Under the pieces are notes generated by a model that saw only the letters and a list, made by a program, of their open reading frames with translations, did no database searches and had not been told where the DNA came from. Made by a program: the position numbers and the translations under genes. DNA of 64,000 bases from Zhongshania aquimaris (GTDB lineage Bacteria > Pseudomonadota > Gammaproteobacteria > Pseudomonadales > Spongiibacteraceae): contig NZ_JAHWDQ010000003.1 of assembly GCF_019312595.1 (NCBI RefSeq), forward strand, positions 310,001 to 374,000, read 5' to 3'. Below, piece after piece: positions 1 to 8,804 of this stretch. Each line of letters opens with the position of its first letter. Within the stretch, counting starts at the first letter, position 1.

Positions 1-848
1 TTGTTGACGACCTTGAGCAACTGCAAATAGACAATATGTTTATTGTGCCCGCCATGATAATGGCTATTATTGAATATGTGCCGAATATTGAGCAGCGCGA
101 TTTCAGTCATCTGAAACAATTGCTGTATGGCGCTTCACCGATTAGTACCGGCCTGCTCGAAAAAGCAACGAGCATTTTTAAATGTGACTTTTATCAATGC
201 TACGGCATGACAGAAACCACCGGCACAGTCGTTTCTCTATCTCCCGCCGATCACGCCTTAGCCCTCAACGGCAGGCCCGAATTATTGCAATCCTGCGGCC
301 GCCCACTGGCCGGTGTTGAAGTCAAAGTCATCAATAAACAAGGCGAAGCGCTTGCACGCGGTCAAACCGGAGAGCTATTGATTCGCTCTGAATCTAATAT
401 GCAAGGCTATTTCAATTTAGAACAAGCCAGCCGTGACACCGTCATTGACGGTTGGGTGCACACCGGTGACTCCGCCATGATCGATGAGGACGGCTACATT
501 TTTCTTCGCGACAGAATCAAAGACATGATCGTTAGCGGCGGGGAAAACATTTACCCCATCGAAATAGAAAATGTATTAAGTAAGCATTCTGCAATTACCG
601 ACGTTGCGGTAGTCGGCATTCCAGACGACAAATATGGCGAGACTCCACTCGCCTGCGTTGTATGCGCGACTGGCCAAACATTGACTATTGAAGAGTTAAT
701 TACATTTTGCCGAGACCAGCTCGCAGGTTACAAAATACCGCGTCGTCTCGAATTTTACGAGGCCTTACCTCGCAACCCATCGGGCAAAATTCTGAAGAAA
801 ACCCTGCGCGAACCTTATTGGGAAAATCGCGAACGCAAGATTAATTAA
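1..848 (+). CDS. AMP-binding acyl-CoA synthetase, C-terminal part (5' end outside window)
   Basis: Carboxylate-CoA ligase of the ANL superfamily; activates an acid to an acyl-AMP and then an acyl-CoA in the cytoplasm. The frame is open to the left edge (codons from base 3), so the Met at 36 is internal. Visible motifs are the A5 signature YGMTETTG, the hinge region DGWVHTGDSAMIDEDGY, DRIKDMIVSGGENIYP, and the C-terminal catalytic Lys in NPSGKILKK. The substrate cannot be read from sequence; nearby lipid genes suggest a fatty or aromatic acid. Its stop overlaps the stop of the convergent esterase gene in the palindrome TTAATTAA, so there is no intergenic space. Confidence 0.93.
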   Translation, partial: VDDLEQLQIDNMFIVPAMIMAIIEYVPNIEQRDFSHLKQLLYGASPISTGLLEKATSIFKCDFYQCYGMTETTGTVVSLSPADHALALNGRPELLQSCGRPLAGVEVKVINKQGEALARGQTGELLIRSESNMQGYFNLEQASRDTVIDGWVHTGDSAMIDEDGYIFLRDRIKDMIVSGGENIYPIEIENVLSKHSAITDVAVVGIPDDKYGETPLACVVCATGQTLTIEELITFCRDQLAGYKIPRRLEFYEALPRNPSGKILKKTLREPYWENRERKIN

Positions 849-1741
849 GCGCTAAACAATGCGGTCAACCAATCACTAATTTCGCTCATGGCCTTATTGT
901 GATGATCATTAGGCCCCTGCAAACCGACAAAGCCGTGGCTAGCAGCGGCGTACAAGCTGTATTGCACATTATTGTCATGCTGGCTCAGACGCGCGGCAAA
1001 ATTAGCACCGTCATCACGCAGCGGGTCGCGCTCAGCGGTGATAAGTAGGGTCGGCGGCAAGCTATCTAAATCACTTCGCATTAACGGTGTCGCGCGCGGA
1101 TGTCGAGTCTGCCCTGGCTCTAACTGCGGGCTGTTTAGCAAATACGTATCCCAAAACCACATCATTAATTTACGCGTCAGCACAGGTCCATTGGCATTTT
1201 CAATATACGATAGAGTACCTGGATCGTAGTGATCCGTAACCGGATAAATTAACACCTGCCCCTTCACCACACCCGGCAAACATTCCCGCGCTTGCAAGGT
1301 CGTCACCGCAGCGAGGTTGCCACCAGCACTATCTCCTGCTACCGCAATAGCGTTTGGCAATCCACCATACTGGGCAATATGTTCATAAGTCCACTTTAAG
1401 GCTGCCAAACAATCTTCAGGCGCCGCGGGAAAGGGATACTCTGGCGCCAGGCGATACTCCACCGCCACCACAATACAATCACTGCGATCGCACAAGTCGC
1501 GGCACAGGGGATCATAAACATCCAAATCACCAATAACCCAACCACCGCCATGGTAGTACACCAGCACTGGGAATGGCCCCTCCCCCGGAGGTTGGTAGAC
1601 ACGAAGTGGAATAAGGCCGTGGGCAGTTTCAATACTCGAGCTGCGCACAGCAATATGCTTTGCCGTTTTACCCAGCCAGCGTATCCACGTATCTGCTTTA
1701 ACTAAATTTCGTATCGCAACGGCTTTGAGTTTTGTTTTCAT
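845..1741 (-). CDS. alpha/beta hydrolase, hormone-sensitive-lipase (HSL) family esterase
   Basis: Likely carboxylester hydrolase, 298 aa, cytoplasmic (no signal peptide). The HSL oxyanion motif HGGGW is at residues 64-68 and the nucleophile elbow GDSAGG puts the catalytic Ser at about 138. Asp239 (in AERDPLRDD) and His269 (in ASHGF) complete the triad. Length and motif order match bacterial HSL/acetyl-hydrolase esterases. It converges on the acyl-CoA ligase gene with overlapping stops; functional coupling (ester cleavage, then CoA activation of the acid) is only an inference. Confidence 0.92.
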   Translation of the reverse strand: MKTKLKAVAIRNLVKADTWIRWLGKTAKHIAVRSSSIETAHGLIPLRVYQPPGEGPFPVLVYYHGGGWVIGDLDVYDPLCRDLCDRSDCIVVAVEYRLAPEYPFPAAPEDCLAALKWTYEHIAQYGGLPNAIAVAGDSAGGNLAAVTTLQARECLPGVVKGQVLIYPVTDHYDPGTLSYIENANGPVLTRKLMMWFWDTYLLNSPQLEPGQTRHPRATPLMRSDLDSLPPTLLITAERDPLRDDGANFAARLSQHDNNVQYSLYAAASHGFVGLQGPNDHHNKAMSEISDWLTALFSA

Positions 1742-1810
1742 ATCGCGTTCTTATTATTAGGGTCTGTTGACGTTTCATCACTGATCTTATTAGAAGTGTA
1801 TAAAATAAAT

Positions 1811-2326
1811 TTAAGCGGTTTTTTTCTCCGCACTTTGTTCCGCCACACACTTGTTATTTTTCGGCACCGCGTATAGTGTCGTCACATTGCGACCATTGCC
1901 ATCGGCCCGCAAATACACTTTGCTATTCACCCAACCTGTGGCGGTATAAAACCCCCATTTGCGAATTTTTGGACCGGTAATAAACAAGGTCAAGCTATCT
2001 GGTGTATTTAAAACTAAACGATGTGGCGCCCGCCCCAAACGCGTCGTAAAACTGCCCATTTCTAAGACTCGATCCTTACTGGGCATTTGTTCCACTATGC
2101 GCCCGCGCAACACCACAGACGAATTAAACACCCAAGGATGGTCGTGCAAATTAGTGTCTGGGTCATCACCTGTTACATGATGTAGATACATATTAAACAC
2201 CCGATTGCGCGGAATGACATACCAACGCGTCAGATAATCGCTGCCAATAACCTTGCTTGGTGCGCGGCGGGTAATTTGTTCAGCTTTCGCCTGCAGGCGA
2301 CGTAATAAAAAAGCGGGCAAACGCAT
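1811..2326 (-). CDS. hypothetical protein with a cupin-like (RmlC-type) fold
   Basis: 171 aa, no signal peptide or membrane segment. The central part has a cupin-like pattern: NLHDHPWVF at about 80-88 (two His spaced as in metal-binding cupins), followed by Gly-rich strands and APHRLVL. The N-terminus is basic (RRLQAKAEQITRR). Not recognised beyond the fold; no enzyme activity is claimed. A GAGAA-like ribosome site precedes the ATG at 2326. It lies 70 bp upstream of the esterase gene on the same strand and may be co-transcribed with it. Confidence 0.7.
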   Translation of the reverse strand: MRLPAFLLRRLQAKAEQITRRAPSKVIGSDYLTRWYVIPRNRVFNMYLHHVTGDDPDTNLHDHPWVFNSSVVLRGRIVEQMPSKDRVLEMGSFTTRLGRAPHRLVLNTPDSLTLFITGPKIRKWGFYTATGWVNSKVYLRADGNGRNVTTLYAVPKNNKCVAEQSAEKKTA

Positions 2327-2572
2327 AAATACTTATTCTCAACTTCAAAGGCGACGCCTCAGCGCGCAGCAAAATCTAAAATCCCTCGCATAGTACCATT
2401 CCTCGACACCCAGACAATACGATTCCGGGCAATATAGACCCTGAATCATCGCAAAATAACACCGGATAAATATACCCATAGGCGTATAATTGATTAGTAT
2501 CGCGATGGCTAAACAGTCGTCATCGCAGAACGTGCATTGTCTTTTAAGCACCAACAACATCGGGAGCCCGTC

Positions 2573-2845
2573 ATGGACAAATGGGATAAAAAACGCAAAG
2601 ATCTTAATAATCGTCTACGTCGCATAGAAGGGCAAGTCCGCGGTATTCAGCGCCAACTAGAGAATGGCGAGGAATGCGAGGCCATTGCAGCGCAAATGTC
2701 GGCGGCTCGCAAAGCGATGGACAAAGCCTTCTTTACCATGATGTCCTGCGCAGTGAGCCAAGAGCTCGAGAAGCACACCATTATGACGGAGGACATGGAA
2801 AGCGGTGTAGAAGACATTACTCGAATCCTCGCTAAATACGCATAG
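2573..2845 (+). CDS. metal/formaldehyde/sulfur-sensing repressor of the CsoR/FrmR (DUF156) family
   Basis: 90-aa all-alpha repressor. The family signature NRLRRIEGQVRGIQRQLE is at the N-terminus and a first ligand-type Cys sits in GEECEAIAAQ. The start at 2573 is chosen because GGGAG lies 8 nt upstream; the frame is open further up but without a site. At the usual His/second-Cys positions of helix 2 the sequence reads KAFFTMMSCAVSQELEKH, so the second Cys appears displaced and the canonical His is missing. The inducer (Cu, Ni, formaldehyde or persulfide) therefore cannot be assigned. No obvious target transporter is adjacent; the next gene downstream is ycaQ-like. Confidence 0.88.
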   Translation: MDKWDKKRKDLNNRLRRIEGQVRGIQRQLENGEECEAIAAQMSAARKAMDKAFFTMMSCAVSQELEKHTIMTEDMESGVEDITRILAKYA

Positions 2846-2884
2846 CTATCAACGATTAATTAGGGTGGACGTACGCAGACCAGC

Positions 2885-4075
2885 ATGCCGATATCTATCT
2901 CGCAACAAGATGCCCGTAAGCTCGTCTTACAATCGCAGCAACTACCCGCAAGTAAGCAAGCTGGCGGCACTACTGACGCTACCTTGTCTGCTATAGAGCA
3001 CCTTGGCTATATTCAAATTGATACCATTTCAGCCGTTCAACGCGCCCACCATCACACCTTGTGGAATCGCAATCCGCGCTATCAGACCACGCATCTCGAT
3101 AAACTGGTCGCCAATAAGCAGGTATTTGAATACTGGTCTCACGCCGCCGCCTATCTGCCAATGCAGGACTTCCGTTTTAGCCTACCCCGCAAACAGGCAA
3201 TAGCGAGCGGCGAGCAAGGCCATTGGTACACGCCAGATAAACACCTCATGAAATCTGTGCGCAAGCGGATTGAAACTGGGGGACCGCTCATGGCCAAGGA
3301 CTTTGAGCACAAGGGTGAAAAGCTCGGAGAATGGCGCAGCAAACCCGCTAAAAAGGCTTTGGAGTGCCTTTATATGCAAGGGGATCTAATGATTTCATCT
3401 CGCCAGAATTTCCATAAAGTTTACGACTTGAGCGAGCGGGTCCTGCCTAAAGGTGTCAACACCACGCCTCCAAATCAGGAGGAGTACGCGCGCTTTCTTA
3501 TTTTTTCGTTTCTACGAGCAAATGGACTGGGACAAGCAACTGAAATTGCCTATTTGCGAAAGAATACAAAACCGCTGATTACAAACACGCTGAAAGATAT
3601 GGCGGCCAGCAATGAGCTGCTGCAGATCAACGTCGGCGGCAATCACTATTATGCATTAGCGGAATCAATGAAATTGCTAAACAAACCCCTCGCCCGCAGC
3701 AAGCTCGCAATACTTTCGCCATTCGACAACCTGCTTATACAGCGCAAACGCATGCAGATGCTTTTCGATTTTGACTATTTAATTGAGTGTTATGTTCCGG
3801 AAGAAAAACGTCAGTACGGCTATTTCTCACTGCCTGTTTTATGGGATGGCAAACTCCAGGCACGCATGGATTGCAAAGTCGACCGCAAATCATCGCACTT
3901 GCGCATTCAACACTTAGCACTAGATGCCTCGCTTAAAAAAATCGACGCCTTCACCCACGCCCTTTATAAGCAGCTACCCGCGTTTATGTTGTTTAATCAC
4001 TGCACTCAACTTTCGCTTCACAAAAGCACCCCGCAAAATTTGCCCCCTATGCCAATAAATCTAACGGGCATCTGA
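2885..4075 (+). CDS. ycaQ: YcaQ/AlkX-type DNA glycosylase (winged-helix HTH_42 family)
   Basis: 396 aa, the usual length of the HTH_42 (COG3214) family, whose E. coli member YcaQ unhooks interstrand DNA crosslinks. The conserved block LGYIQIDTISAVQRAHHHTLW (residues about 38-58) contains Gln-x-Asp, the catalytic pair of the YcaQ/AlkX subgroup as opposed to QxQ of AlkZ. YWSHAAAYLP and LSPFDNLLIQRKR are also typical. Cytoplasmic DNA-repair role. It follows the CsoR-type gene by 39 bp and may share its transcript. A hairpin follows at 4093-4109. Confidence 0.88.
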   Translation: MPISISQQDARKLVLQSQQLPASKQAGGTTDATLSAIEHLGYIQIDTISAVQRAHHHTLWNRNPRYQTTHLDKLVANKQVFEYWSHAAAYLPMQDFRFSLPRKQAIASGEQGHWYTPDKHLMKSVRKRIETGGPLMAKDFEHKGEKLGEWRSKPAKKALECLYMQGDLMISSRQNFHKVYDLSERVLPKGVNTTPPNQEEYARFLIFSFLRANGLGQATEIAYLRKNTKPLITNTLKDMAASNELLQINVGGNHYYALAESMKLLNKPLARSKLAILSPFDNLLIQRKRMQMLFDFDYLIECYVPEEKRQYGYFSLPVLWDGKLQARMDCKVDRKSSHLRIQHLALDASLKKIDAFTHALYKQLPAFMLFNHCTQLSLHKSTPQNLPPMPINLTGI

Positions 4076-4092
4076 AACTAAACTATTGCACA

Positions 4093-4109
4093 GCCGCTCT
4101 AAGAGCGGC
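4093..4109. terminator. short perfect hairpin after the ycaQ-like gene
   Basis: GCCGCTC-TAA-GAGCGGC, a 7-bp GC-rich stem with a 3-nt loop, 17 nt after the stop codon. There is no clear T-tract after it (CGCATTGCTTTA), so intrinsic termination is only possible; it may act as a 3' stabiliser. Confidence 0.4.
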
Positions 4110-4275
4110 CGCATTGCTTTATACTACGTCGTATAAACCAAATAGCTGTTCAGATAAATTTACGTAACGCCAAACCCAACATGCTTGTGCTCGCAATTTA
4201 ATAGCCTGTGCCTCCACACAAGCTAAGTACAATCTGTTCATTAAAGACCAAATGTACATCAACCAGGACTACTGA

Positions 4276-6000
4276 GTGACTATAGAGTTAATATATCAAT
4301 ATATCTTTGGCGGGGCTGTACTGGCCTTTTTATGCGTCATTGCGAGTGTTTTTTCACGCCGTGTTGGTGCGCCATTGCTATTGGTATTTCTACTACTTGG
4401 TATGCTTGCCGGCGAAGACGGGTTCGGCAAAATCAAATTTGATGACTTTAGCCTCGCTTTTTTATTTGGCAACCTGGCACTGGCTATCATCATATTTGAC
4501 GGCGGCCTAGGTACGCGAAAAGACAGCTTCCGCGTAAGCCTAAAGCCAGCGCTCTCCCTTGCAACCGTTGGCGTAATTGCGACCGCCGCCATTACCGGAT
4601 TTGCCGCGCACTGGATACTCGGTCTACCTTGGCAAGAAGGTTTACTCATTGGCGCCATTGTGGGCTCCACCGATGCGGCGGCGGTCTTTGGCTTACTGAG
4701 AACGGCTGGGCTGGAGCTAAAAGAGCGCACCGGTGCAACGCTGGAAATAGAGTCGGGCTCAAATGACCCAATGGCGATATTCCTCACCATCACCATGGTG
4801 CAGATACTGCAATTAACAGGCAGCGACACCAACCCGGGCTGGACTATCGTTCAAGAGCTAGTGAGTCAGCTAGGTTTAGGTATCGTGCTTGGACTTGCCG
4901 GTGGCTACTTGCTTACCCTCTTGCTCAAAAAGTTACAGCTCACTCCGTCACTTTACCCATTACTGACGCTTGCAGGCGGACTAAGTATATTCGGCGCAAC
5001 AACGATTCTTGACGGTAGCGGCTTTCTCGCCATCTTTATCGCCGGCGCCATGATTGGCAACACCTCGCTTCCCTTTAGCAATGATGTCCACCGCTTTCAC
5101 GATGGCATGGCCTGGCTTAGCCAAATTGGCATGTTTCTTATGCTCGGCCTCCTTATTACGCCGAGTAACCTAATCCCCATTATTTTCCCCGCGTTAACTA
5201 TCGCTTTCGTACTCATATTTGTGGCGAGACCCATCGCAGTTTGGCTGTCTTTACTACCCTTCCACTTCCCTTGGCGAGAACAGGTCTTTATCGGTTGGTG
5301 CGGTCTGCGCGGTGCAGTACCTATCATTCTCGCCCTATTCCCGTCTTTAGCCGGGCTGGAGCACACCCAAACCTATTTTGAACTGGTATTTTTCGTTGTT
5401 CTAGTTTCTTTGGTTCTGCAGGGCTGGACCATCGCGCCTATCGCAAAATGGATGCAAATAGAACTGCCACCTACCAGCAAAGAGCCGGAACATCTGCACT
5501 TGCCGCTAATACACGAACAGGACAAAGAGCTATTGGTCTACCGAGTCCTTGCAGAAAGTCGCGCAGCTGGGCTAGCCGCAAAAAATTTACCCATGAAAGA
5601 AGGCAGCCAATTCGTCGGAATTATTCGGCAAGGAATATTGATAGATAGAGCTGAAGAACAAACTCTAATTAAAGAGGATCACGTTGTTATTCTGTCATCT
5701 GTCAGCGCCAAAGAGGCTGTGGGTCGTGTATTTGCACAGCTCGCACCGTCACCGTCTGCGGAAACAAGCTATTTCTTTGGCGAGTTTGCACTGAATCCCG
5801 ACGCCAAACTATTCGACATTGCTCAGGCTTATGGATTTCAACCCGACCCCGCTTGGGGAGACGCTTCAGTAGCGCAATTTATTATTACGCAGTTTCATGG
5901 CAAGCCCGTCGTTGGCGACCTAGTGCCATTTGGACCTGTAAAACTGATTGTAAAAAGTATCGACGCTGGGCGCATTCTATCGGTTGGCTTGAAGTTATAG
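4276..6000 (+). CDS. nhaP2: potassium/proton antiporter, CPA1 family, NhaP2/CvrA-like
   Basis: Inner-membrane cation/H+ antiporter, 574 aa (NhaP2 proteins are about 575-580). About 12 hydrophobic segments fill residues 1-390, including the conserved GSTDAAAVF and ESGSNDPMAIFLT motifs, in which the Asp is the proton/cation site. A cytoplasmic RCK_C (TrkA_C)-like domain lies at about 405-490 and a CorC-like tail follows. The start is GTG at 4276 with AGGA 9 nt upstream. It sits alone between flanking operons. The ion (K+ or Na+) is assigned by family only. Confidence 0.92.
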   Translation: MTIELIYQYIFGGAVLAFLCVIASVFSRRVGAPLLLVFLLLGMLAGEDGFGKIKFDDFSLAFLFGNLALAIIIFDGGLGTRKDSFRVSLKPALSLATVGVIATAAITGFAAHWILGLPWQEGLLIGAIVGSTDAAAVFGLLRTAGLELKERTGATLEIESGSNDPMAIFLTITMVQILQLTGSDTNPGWTIVQELVSQLGLGIVLGLAGGYLLTLLLKKLQLTPSLYPLLTLAGGLSIFGATTILDGSGFLAIFIAGAMIGNTSLPFSNDVHRFHDGMAWLSQIGMFLMLGLLITPSNLIPIIFPALTIAFVLIFVARPIAVWLSLLPFHFPWREQVFIGWCGLRGAVPIILALFPSLAGLEHTQTYFELVFFVVLVSLVLQGWTIAPIAKWMQIELPPTSKEPEHLHLPLIHEQDKELLVYRVLAESRAAGLAAKNLPMKEGSQFVGIIRQGILIDRAEEQTLIKEDHVVILSSVSAKEAVGRVFAQLAPSPSAETSYFFGEFALNPDAKLFDIAQAYGFQPDPAWGDASVAQFIITQFHGKPVVGDLVPFGPVKLIVKSIDAGRILSVGLKL

Positions 6001-6089
6001 CCTTCAAAGTGAAAGCATAAAACCAAGCGATAGGTAGTTATGCCGTCAACGTATTAGAAAGACAAGAATGTTAAGGCAGCTCTGATTAA

Positions 6090-6833
6090 TTATGAATTGC
6101 TAACATCAAGCAAATAAACCGCAAGCCCCACACCAATGCTAAGTGAAAAACTGAGCAAAGTACCCAATAAGACATACTCACTGCGCTGCGGATGATGACT
6201 CCCTTTCAGTTCATTAAAACGTAAAATGCTTTTTGCGGTCAGCAAAAAGCCTATAGCGTGCCACTGACTAATTAAAACAAACGTCAAGGTGAGACCGCGC
6301 TCCAAATACCCTATAAACGCGCCACCGTTCACCAAAGTGTCATCTTCACCACTCAGCTTTTGCTGCCAGGGATACATAATATGACCAATAATCACCGACG
6401 CCGGCCGAAGCACCAAAAAATAGGCGAGTAGTACTGCAAGATTGTGTGCGGTTAGCTGCGCCATGAAATAGCCTGGCAGGCTAGGCCAAAGTTTATCTAC
6501 ACTCAAAAACACACAAACAATAATTACTACCTGCATACCGTGCTTTAGCAGTAGCACCGCGAGAGCCGATAGCGAGCAGCTAAACTTTGACAAGCCAATA
6601 TTCAACACCGCGTAGAAAGCAAACATAGAGGTTGCTGCGATAATCGCGAGCTTATACTCAGCACGGAAAAGTACCGTCAACATCGCCAGCATTAAACCGT
6701 GTAAAACCGCTGGCAGCCAAATAGTACTAACCTGGCATTTGGCGTTGATAACATAGCCGCGCCGACCAACAGCTATACTCATTAGCAAATAGCCTAACAA
6801 CAGCGCTAGCAAATAACTTGAAGAATTAATCAT
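6090..6833 (-). CDS. DUF3307-family integral membrane protein
   Basis: 247 aa with about seven hydrophobic segments. The family-like features are KHGMQVVIIV, YFMAQLTAHNLAVLLAYFLVLRP and the GAFIGYLERGLTLTFVL block, followed by GFLLTAKSILRFNEL. Molecular function is unknown. Its start overlaps the end of the upstream satD-like gene by 8 nt (6826-6833), so the two are translationally coupled. This pairing of a SatD protein with a DUF3307 membrane protein is one I recognise from other bacteria. It would be controlled by the operator at 7474-7526. Confidence 0.85.
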   Translation of the reverse strand: MINSSSYLLALLLGYLLMSIAVGRRGYVINAKCQVSTIWLPAVLHGLMLAMLTVLFRAEYKLAIIAATSMFAFYAVLNIGLSKFSCSLSALAVLLLKHGMQVVIIVCVFLSVDKLWPSLPGYFMAQLTAHNLAVLLAYFLVLRPASVIIGHIMYPWQQKLSGEDDTLVNGGAFIGYLERGLTLTFVLISQWHAIGFLLTAKSILRFNELKGSHHPQRSEYVLLGTLLSFSLSIGVGLAVYLLDVSNS

Positions 6834-7452
6834 GCAATGCCTCCGTCAGCCAGAACTCTACGCTCGCTAGGTAGCGCCCCAACAGCTGCGCCTTGGCTCG
6901 TTGCAAAGCCTTTGTTACCGTCACCCGCGACTTCTTCATCGCCTTCGCAATTGTCGCTTGATCCTGGGCTTTGCTTAAATAAAGATAATATGTCTGCGCC
7001 TCCACTACCGACCAGTTGTCGATAATCTCTGCAACGAATGCAGTAGGCAACTCCGCGTACCGCAGGAACTGAGTCGAATTACTAAAGACCATTAAAGTCT
7101 GCCTTTTCATACTGTCCAAGCCCTGCCCTGACAATACCGCGGCCTCGCTAAAAACCTGCCCACCGGCATTTTTCTTGGTGTGAGCTACGCCCACCGCCAA
7201 GCGGGCGTCCCAACGCTCCCCTTTGGGACTTGCAGCAATCAAACCGGCGCGCAAGGCCAGTGCGCACTCCAAGGCCTCCTCCGGACTGTCCAACAGTAAC
7301 TGAAAACCATCACCGCGAAATATATCGGTACCCGCGCCATAGCGCTTGGCTAAAGCGGCCAGCAACTTCTTCAAGGCCGAAAGAAACCCTTTAACATCGC
7401 TAGAGCCTCGGGAGTTAATCAAGTCCCCGGTAATTACCGCTGTCATCGCCAT
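6826..7452 (-). CDS. SatD family protein (nucleotidyl-cyclase-like fold plus HTH)
   Basis: 208 aa. The N-terminus AVITGDLINSRG and the block GTDIFRGDGFQLLLDSPEEAL resemble SatD proteins, with a cyclase/GGDEF-like layout (FRGDGF as the metal-loop equivalent). The C-terminus carries a sigma-like helix-turn-helix, DQATIAKAMKKSRVTVTKALQRA at about 162-184, so it probably also binds DNA. First gene of a two-gene operon with the DUF3307 gene. The upstream AGGCTACA/TGTAGCCT inverted repeats are the natural candidate for autoregulation by this HTH. Enzymatic activity is not established. Confidence 0.85.
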   Translation of the reverse strand: MAMTAVITGDLINSRGSSDVKGFLSALKKLLAALAKRYGAGTDIFRGDGFQLLLDSPEEALECALALRAGLIAASPKGERWDARLAVGVAHTKKNAGGQVFSEAAVLSGQGLDSMKRQTLMVFSNSTQFLRYAELPTAFVAEIIDNWSVVEAQTYYLYLSKAQDQATIAKAMKKSRVTVTKALQRAKAQLLGRYLASVEFWLTEALHD

Positions 7453-7473
7453 ACTGCCCTCCCACTACCAATT

Positions 7474-7526
7474 AGGCTACACGACACAAATGTAGCCTAT
7501 ATAGGCAACAATGTAAAATGTAGCCT
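7474..7526 (-). promoter_or_regulatory. inverted-repeat operator of the satD operon
   Basis: Four 8-bp half-sites lie within 53 bp upstream of the satD-like start: AGGCTACA (7474-7481), TGTAGCCT (7491-7498), AGGCAACA (7503-7510) and TGTAGCCT (7519-7526). The middle pair forms TGTAGCCTATATAGGCAACA with the perfect 12-bp core GCCTATATAGGC. Seen directly; binding by the SatD HTH is inference. Confidence 0.75.
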
Positions 7527-7643
7527 TAAAAGAGAACCTCAAGCCCTTTGTCGCAATACACCCTGTCGTTTCGATGTTAGCATTTCCCCTAAAATTCATT
7601 GATGATAGCGAAAATCCACGAGCGCCAAATACCGAGGTATAAA

Positions 7644-8057
7644 ATGAAAAAACTCATTCTAAGCACCGCGATTGCCGCCCTATTGCTACCACTAGCCGCA
7701 AAGGCCGACAGCCCTGCGCCAAACCAATATATGCCATTAACGTCTGGCGGCCCTGAGCGCTGTGTAAATTTACGCCGCATCGAAAAGATGGACGTCGTCG
7801 ATAATCGCAGTATTTTGTTTTATATGAAGGGCAAACAAATTTACCTAAATGATTTACCGTATAACTGTAACGGTCTAACTCGCCATAAAACCGTGATGTA
7901 TCGCACCTCCCTCAGTGAGCTGTGCAATGTCGATATCATTACCGTATTAAACAGCATTGGATCAGGCTTTTTACCCGGCCCGTCCTGTGGTCTGGGACAA
8001 TTTTATCCAATTAGCAAAGAAAATGCGGAAAAAATAAAACAGAAAAGCCGTCAGTAG
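7644..8057 (+). CDS. secreted small protein, DUF6491-like
   Basis: 137 aa with a clean signal peptide (MKKLILSTAIAALLLPLAAKADS, cleavage after AKA). The start at 7644 has GAGG 7 nt upstream. The mature part has an arginine/cysteine core: CVNLRRIEKMDVVDNRSILF, YNCNGL and a CNVDIITV...GPSCGLGQF segment, with four Cys that could pair in the periplasm. It resembles DUF6491 proteins, whose role is unknown. Monocistronic, between the satD operon and a convergent TetR gene. Confidence 0.75.
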   Translation: MKKLILSTAIAALLLPLAAKADSPAPNQYMPLTSGGPERCVNLRRIEKMDVVDNRSILFYMKGKQIYLNDLPYNCNGLTRHKTVMYRTSLSELCNVDIITVLNSIGSGFLPGPSCGLGQFYPISKENAEKIKQKSRQ

Positions 8058-8104
8058 TAAGAACCCAACCGGCGTTAAAGATGGCATTTTACGCGGTCTT
8101 TCAC

Positions 8105-8683
8105 TTAGTTTCTGTTAAGACCTACCACGCTATCAAGTATCCAGCGTATCTCATCAGCATCCTCACTGACCTTCGGTAAATGGGCAAGCATTGGCTCGGC
8201 AATACCGATGGCCATCATCAGACGCGCGCGGCGATGAGAGTCATTTTCGCTATAGCCCAGAGTCTTAATATTACTCTTTAAGAAATCCAACAATAGTTCA
8301 TCTGCGCGGCGAACTGCCTTATAGACACGCTCATCATGTTGCGCCCAATGCCGCATGACCTGATCTAACTTAGACATATTACTGCTTAGCCAATAATAGC
8401 TAATTTCTTCAATAATAGTCCGCCCATTATCCGCAGTCTGCGCCTCGATCGCGCGGTGAATCGTCACGTGGAAATTACCAGACCAAGCCTCTACTAAACC
8501 ATCAACTAGAGAATCACGCCCCTTAAAATGCCAATAGAAACTACCCTTGGAAACACCTAGGCGCAAACACACACTGTCTATAGTTAGGGCTTCCGCCGTC
8601 CCTGCCTCGGCGATAAGCTGAAAGGCCTCATTAATAAAATCCTCTTTCGATTTACGCCCCGTTGACGGTTTCACGACACTCAT
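8105..8683 (-). CDS. TetR/AcrR family transcriptional regulator
   Basis: About 192 aa. The N-terminal HTH is clear: AGTAEALTIDSVCLRLGVSKGSFYWHFKGRDSLVDGLVEAW. The start MSVVKPS at 8683 fits the family better than the ATG 7 codons upstream, which remains possible. The variable C-terminal ligand domain does not reveal the inducer. It is divergent from the short DoxX-like gene, and the 19-bp palindrome at 8723-8741 lies between them, so repression of both is likely. Confidence 0.9.
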   Translation of the reverse strand: MSVVKPSTGRKSKEDFINEAFQLIAEAGTAEALTIDSVCLRLGVSKGSFYWHFKGRDSLVDGLVEAWSGNFHVTIHRAIEAQTADNGRTIIEEISYYWLSSNMSKLDQVMRHWAQHDERVYKAVRRADELLLDFLKSNIKTLGYSENDSHRRARLMMAIGIAEPMLAHLPKVSEDADEIRWILDSVVGLNRN

Positions 8684-8722
8684 ATTCACTCCAACATTAG
8701 TCAATACTCTTGACTATAATAC

Positions 8723-8741
8723 ATACCATACCGTATGGTAT
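8723..8741. promoter_or_regulatory. TetR operator palindrome
   Basis: ATACCATA-CCG-TATGGTAT, perfect 8-bp arms with a 3-nt spacer, in the intergenic region between the divergent tetR-type and doxX-like genes. Size and position are typical of TetR operators; binding is inferred. Confidence 0.75.
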
Positions 8742-8804
8742 TGTCATAGAGATCAAGAATACTTACCACAACAATAACAAAGACACTACAAAGGTCGTTT
8801 CGAG

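Noticed and set aside
2345-2560. 71-codon minus-strand frame upstream of the CsoR-type gene
   Set aside because: Cysteine/tyrosine-rich composition, no ribosome site, and it overlaps the promoter region of the divergent gene.
4296-4832. 178-codon minus-strand frame inside nhaP2
   Set aside because: Antisense shadow of a clear membrane-protein gene; Ser/Pro-rich low-complexity translation.
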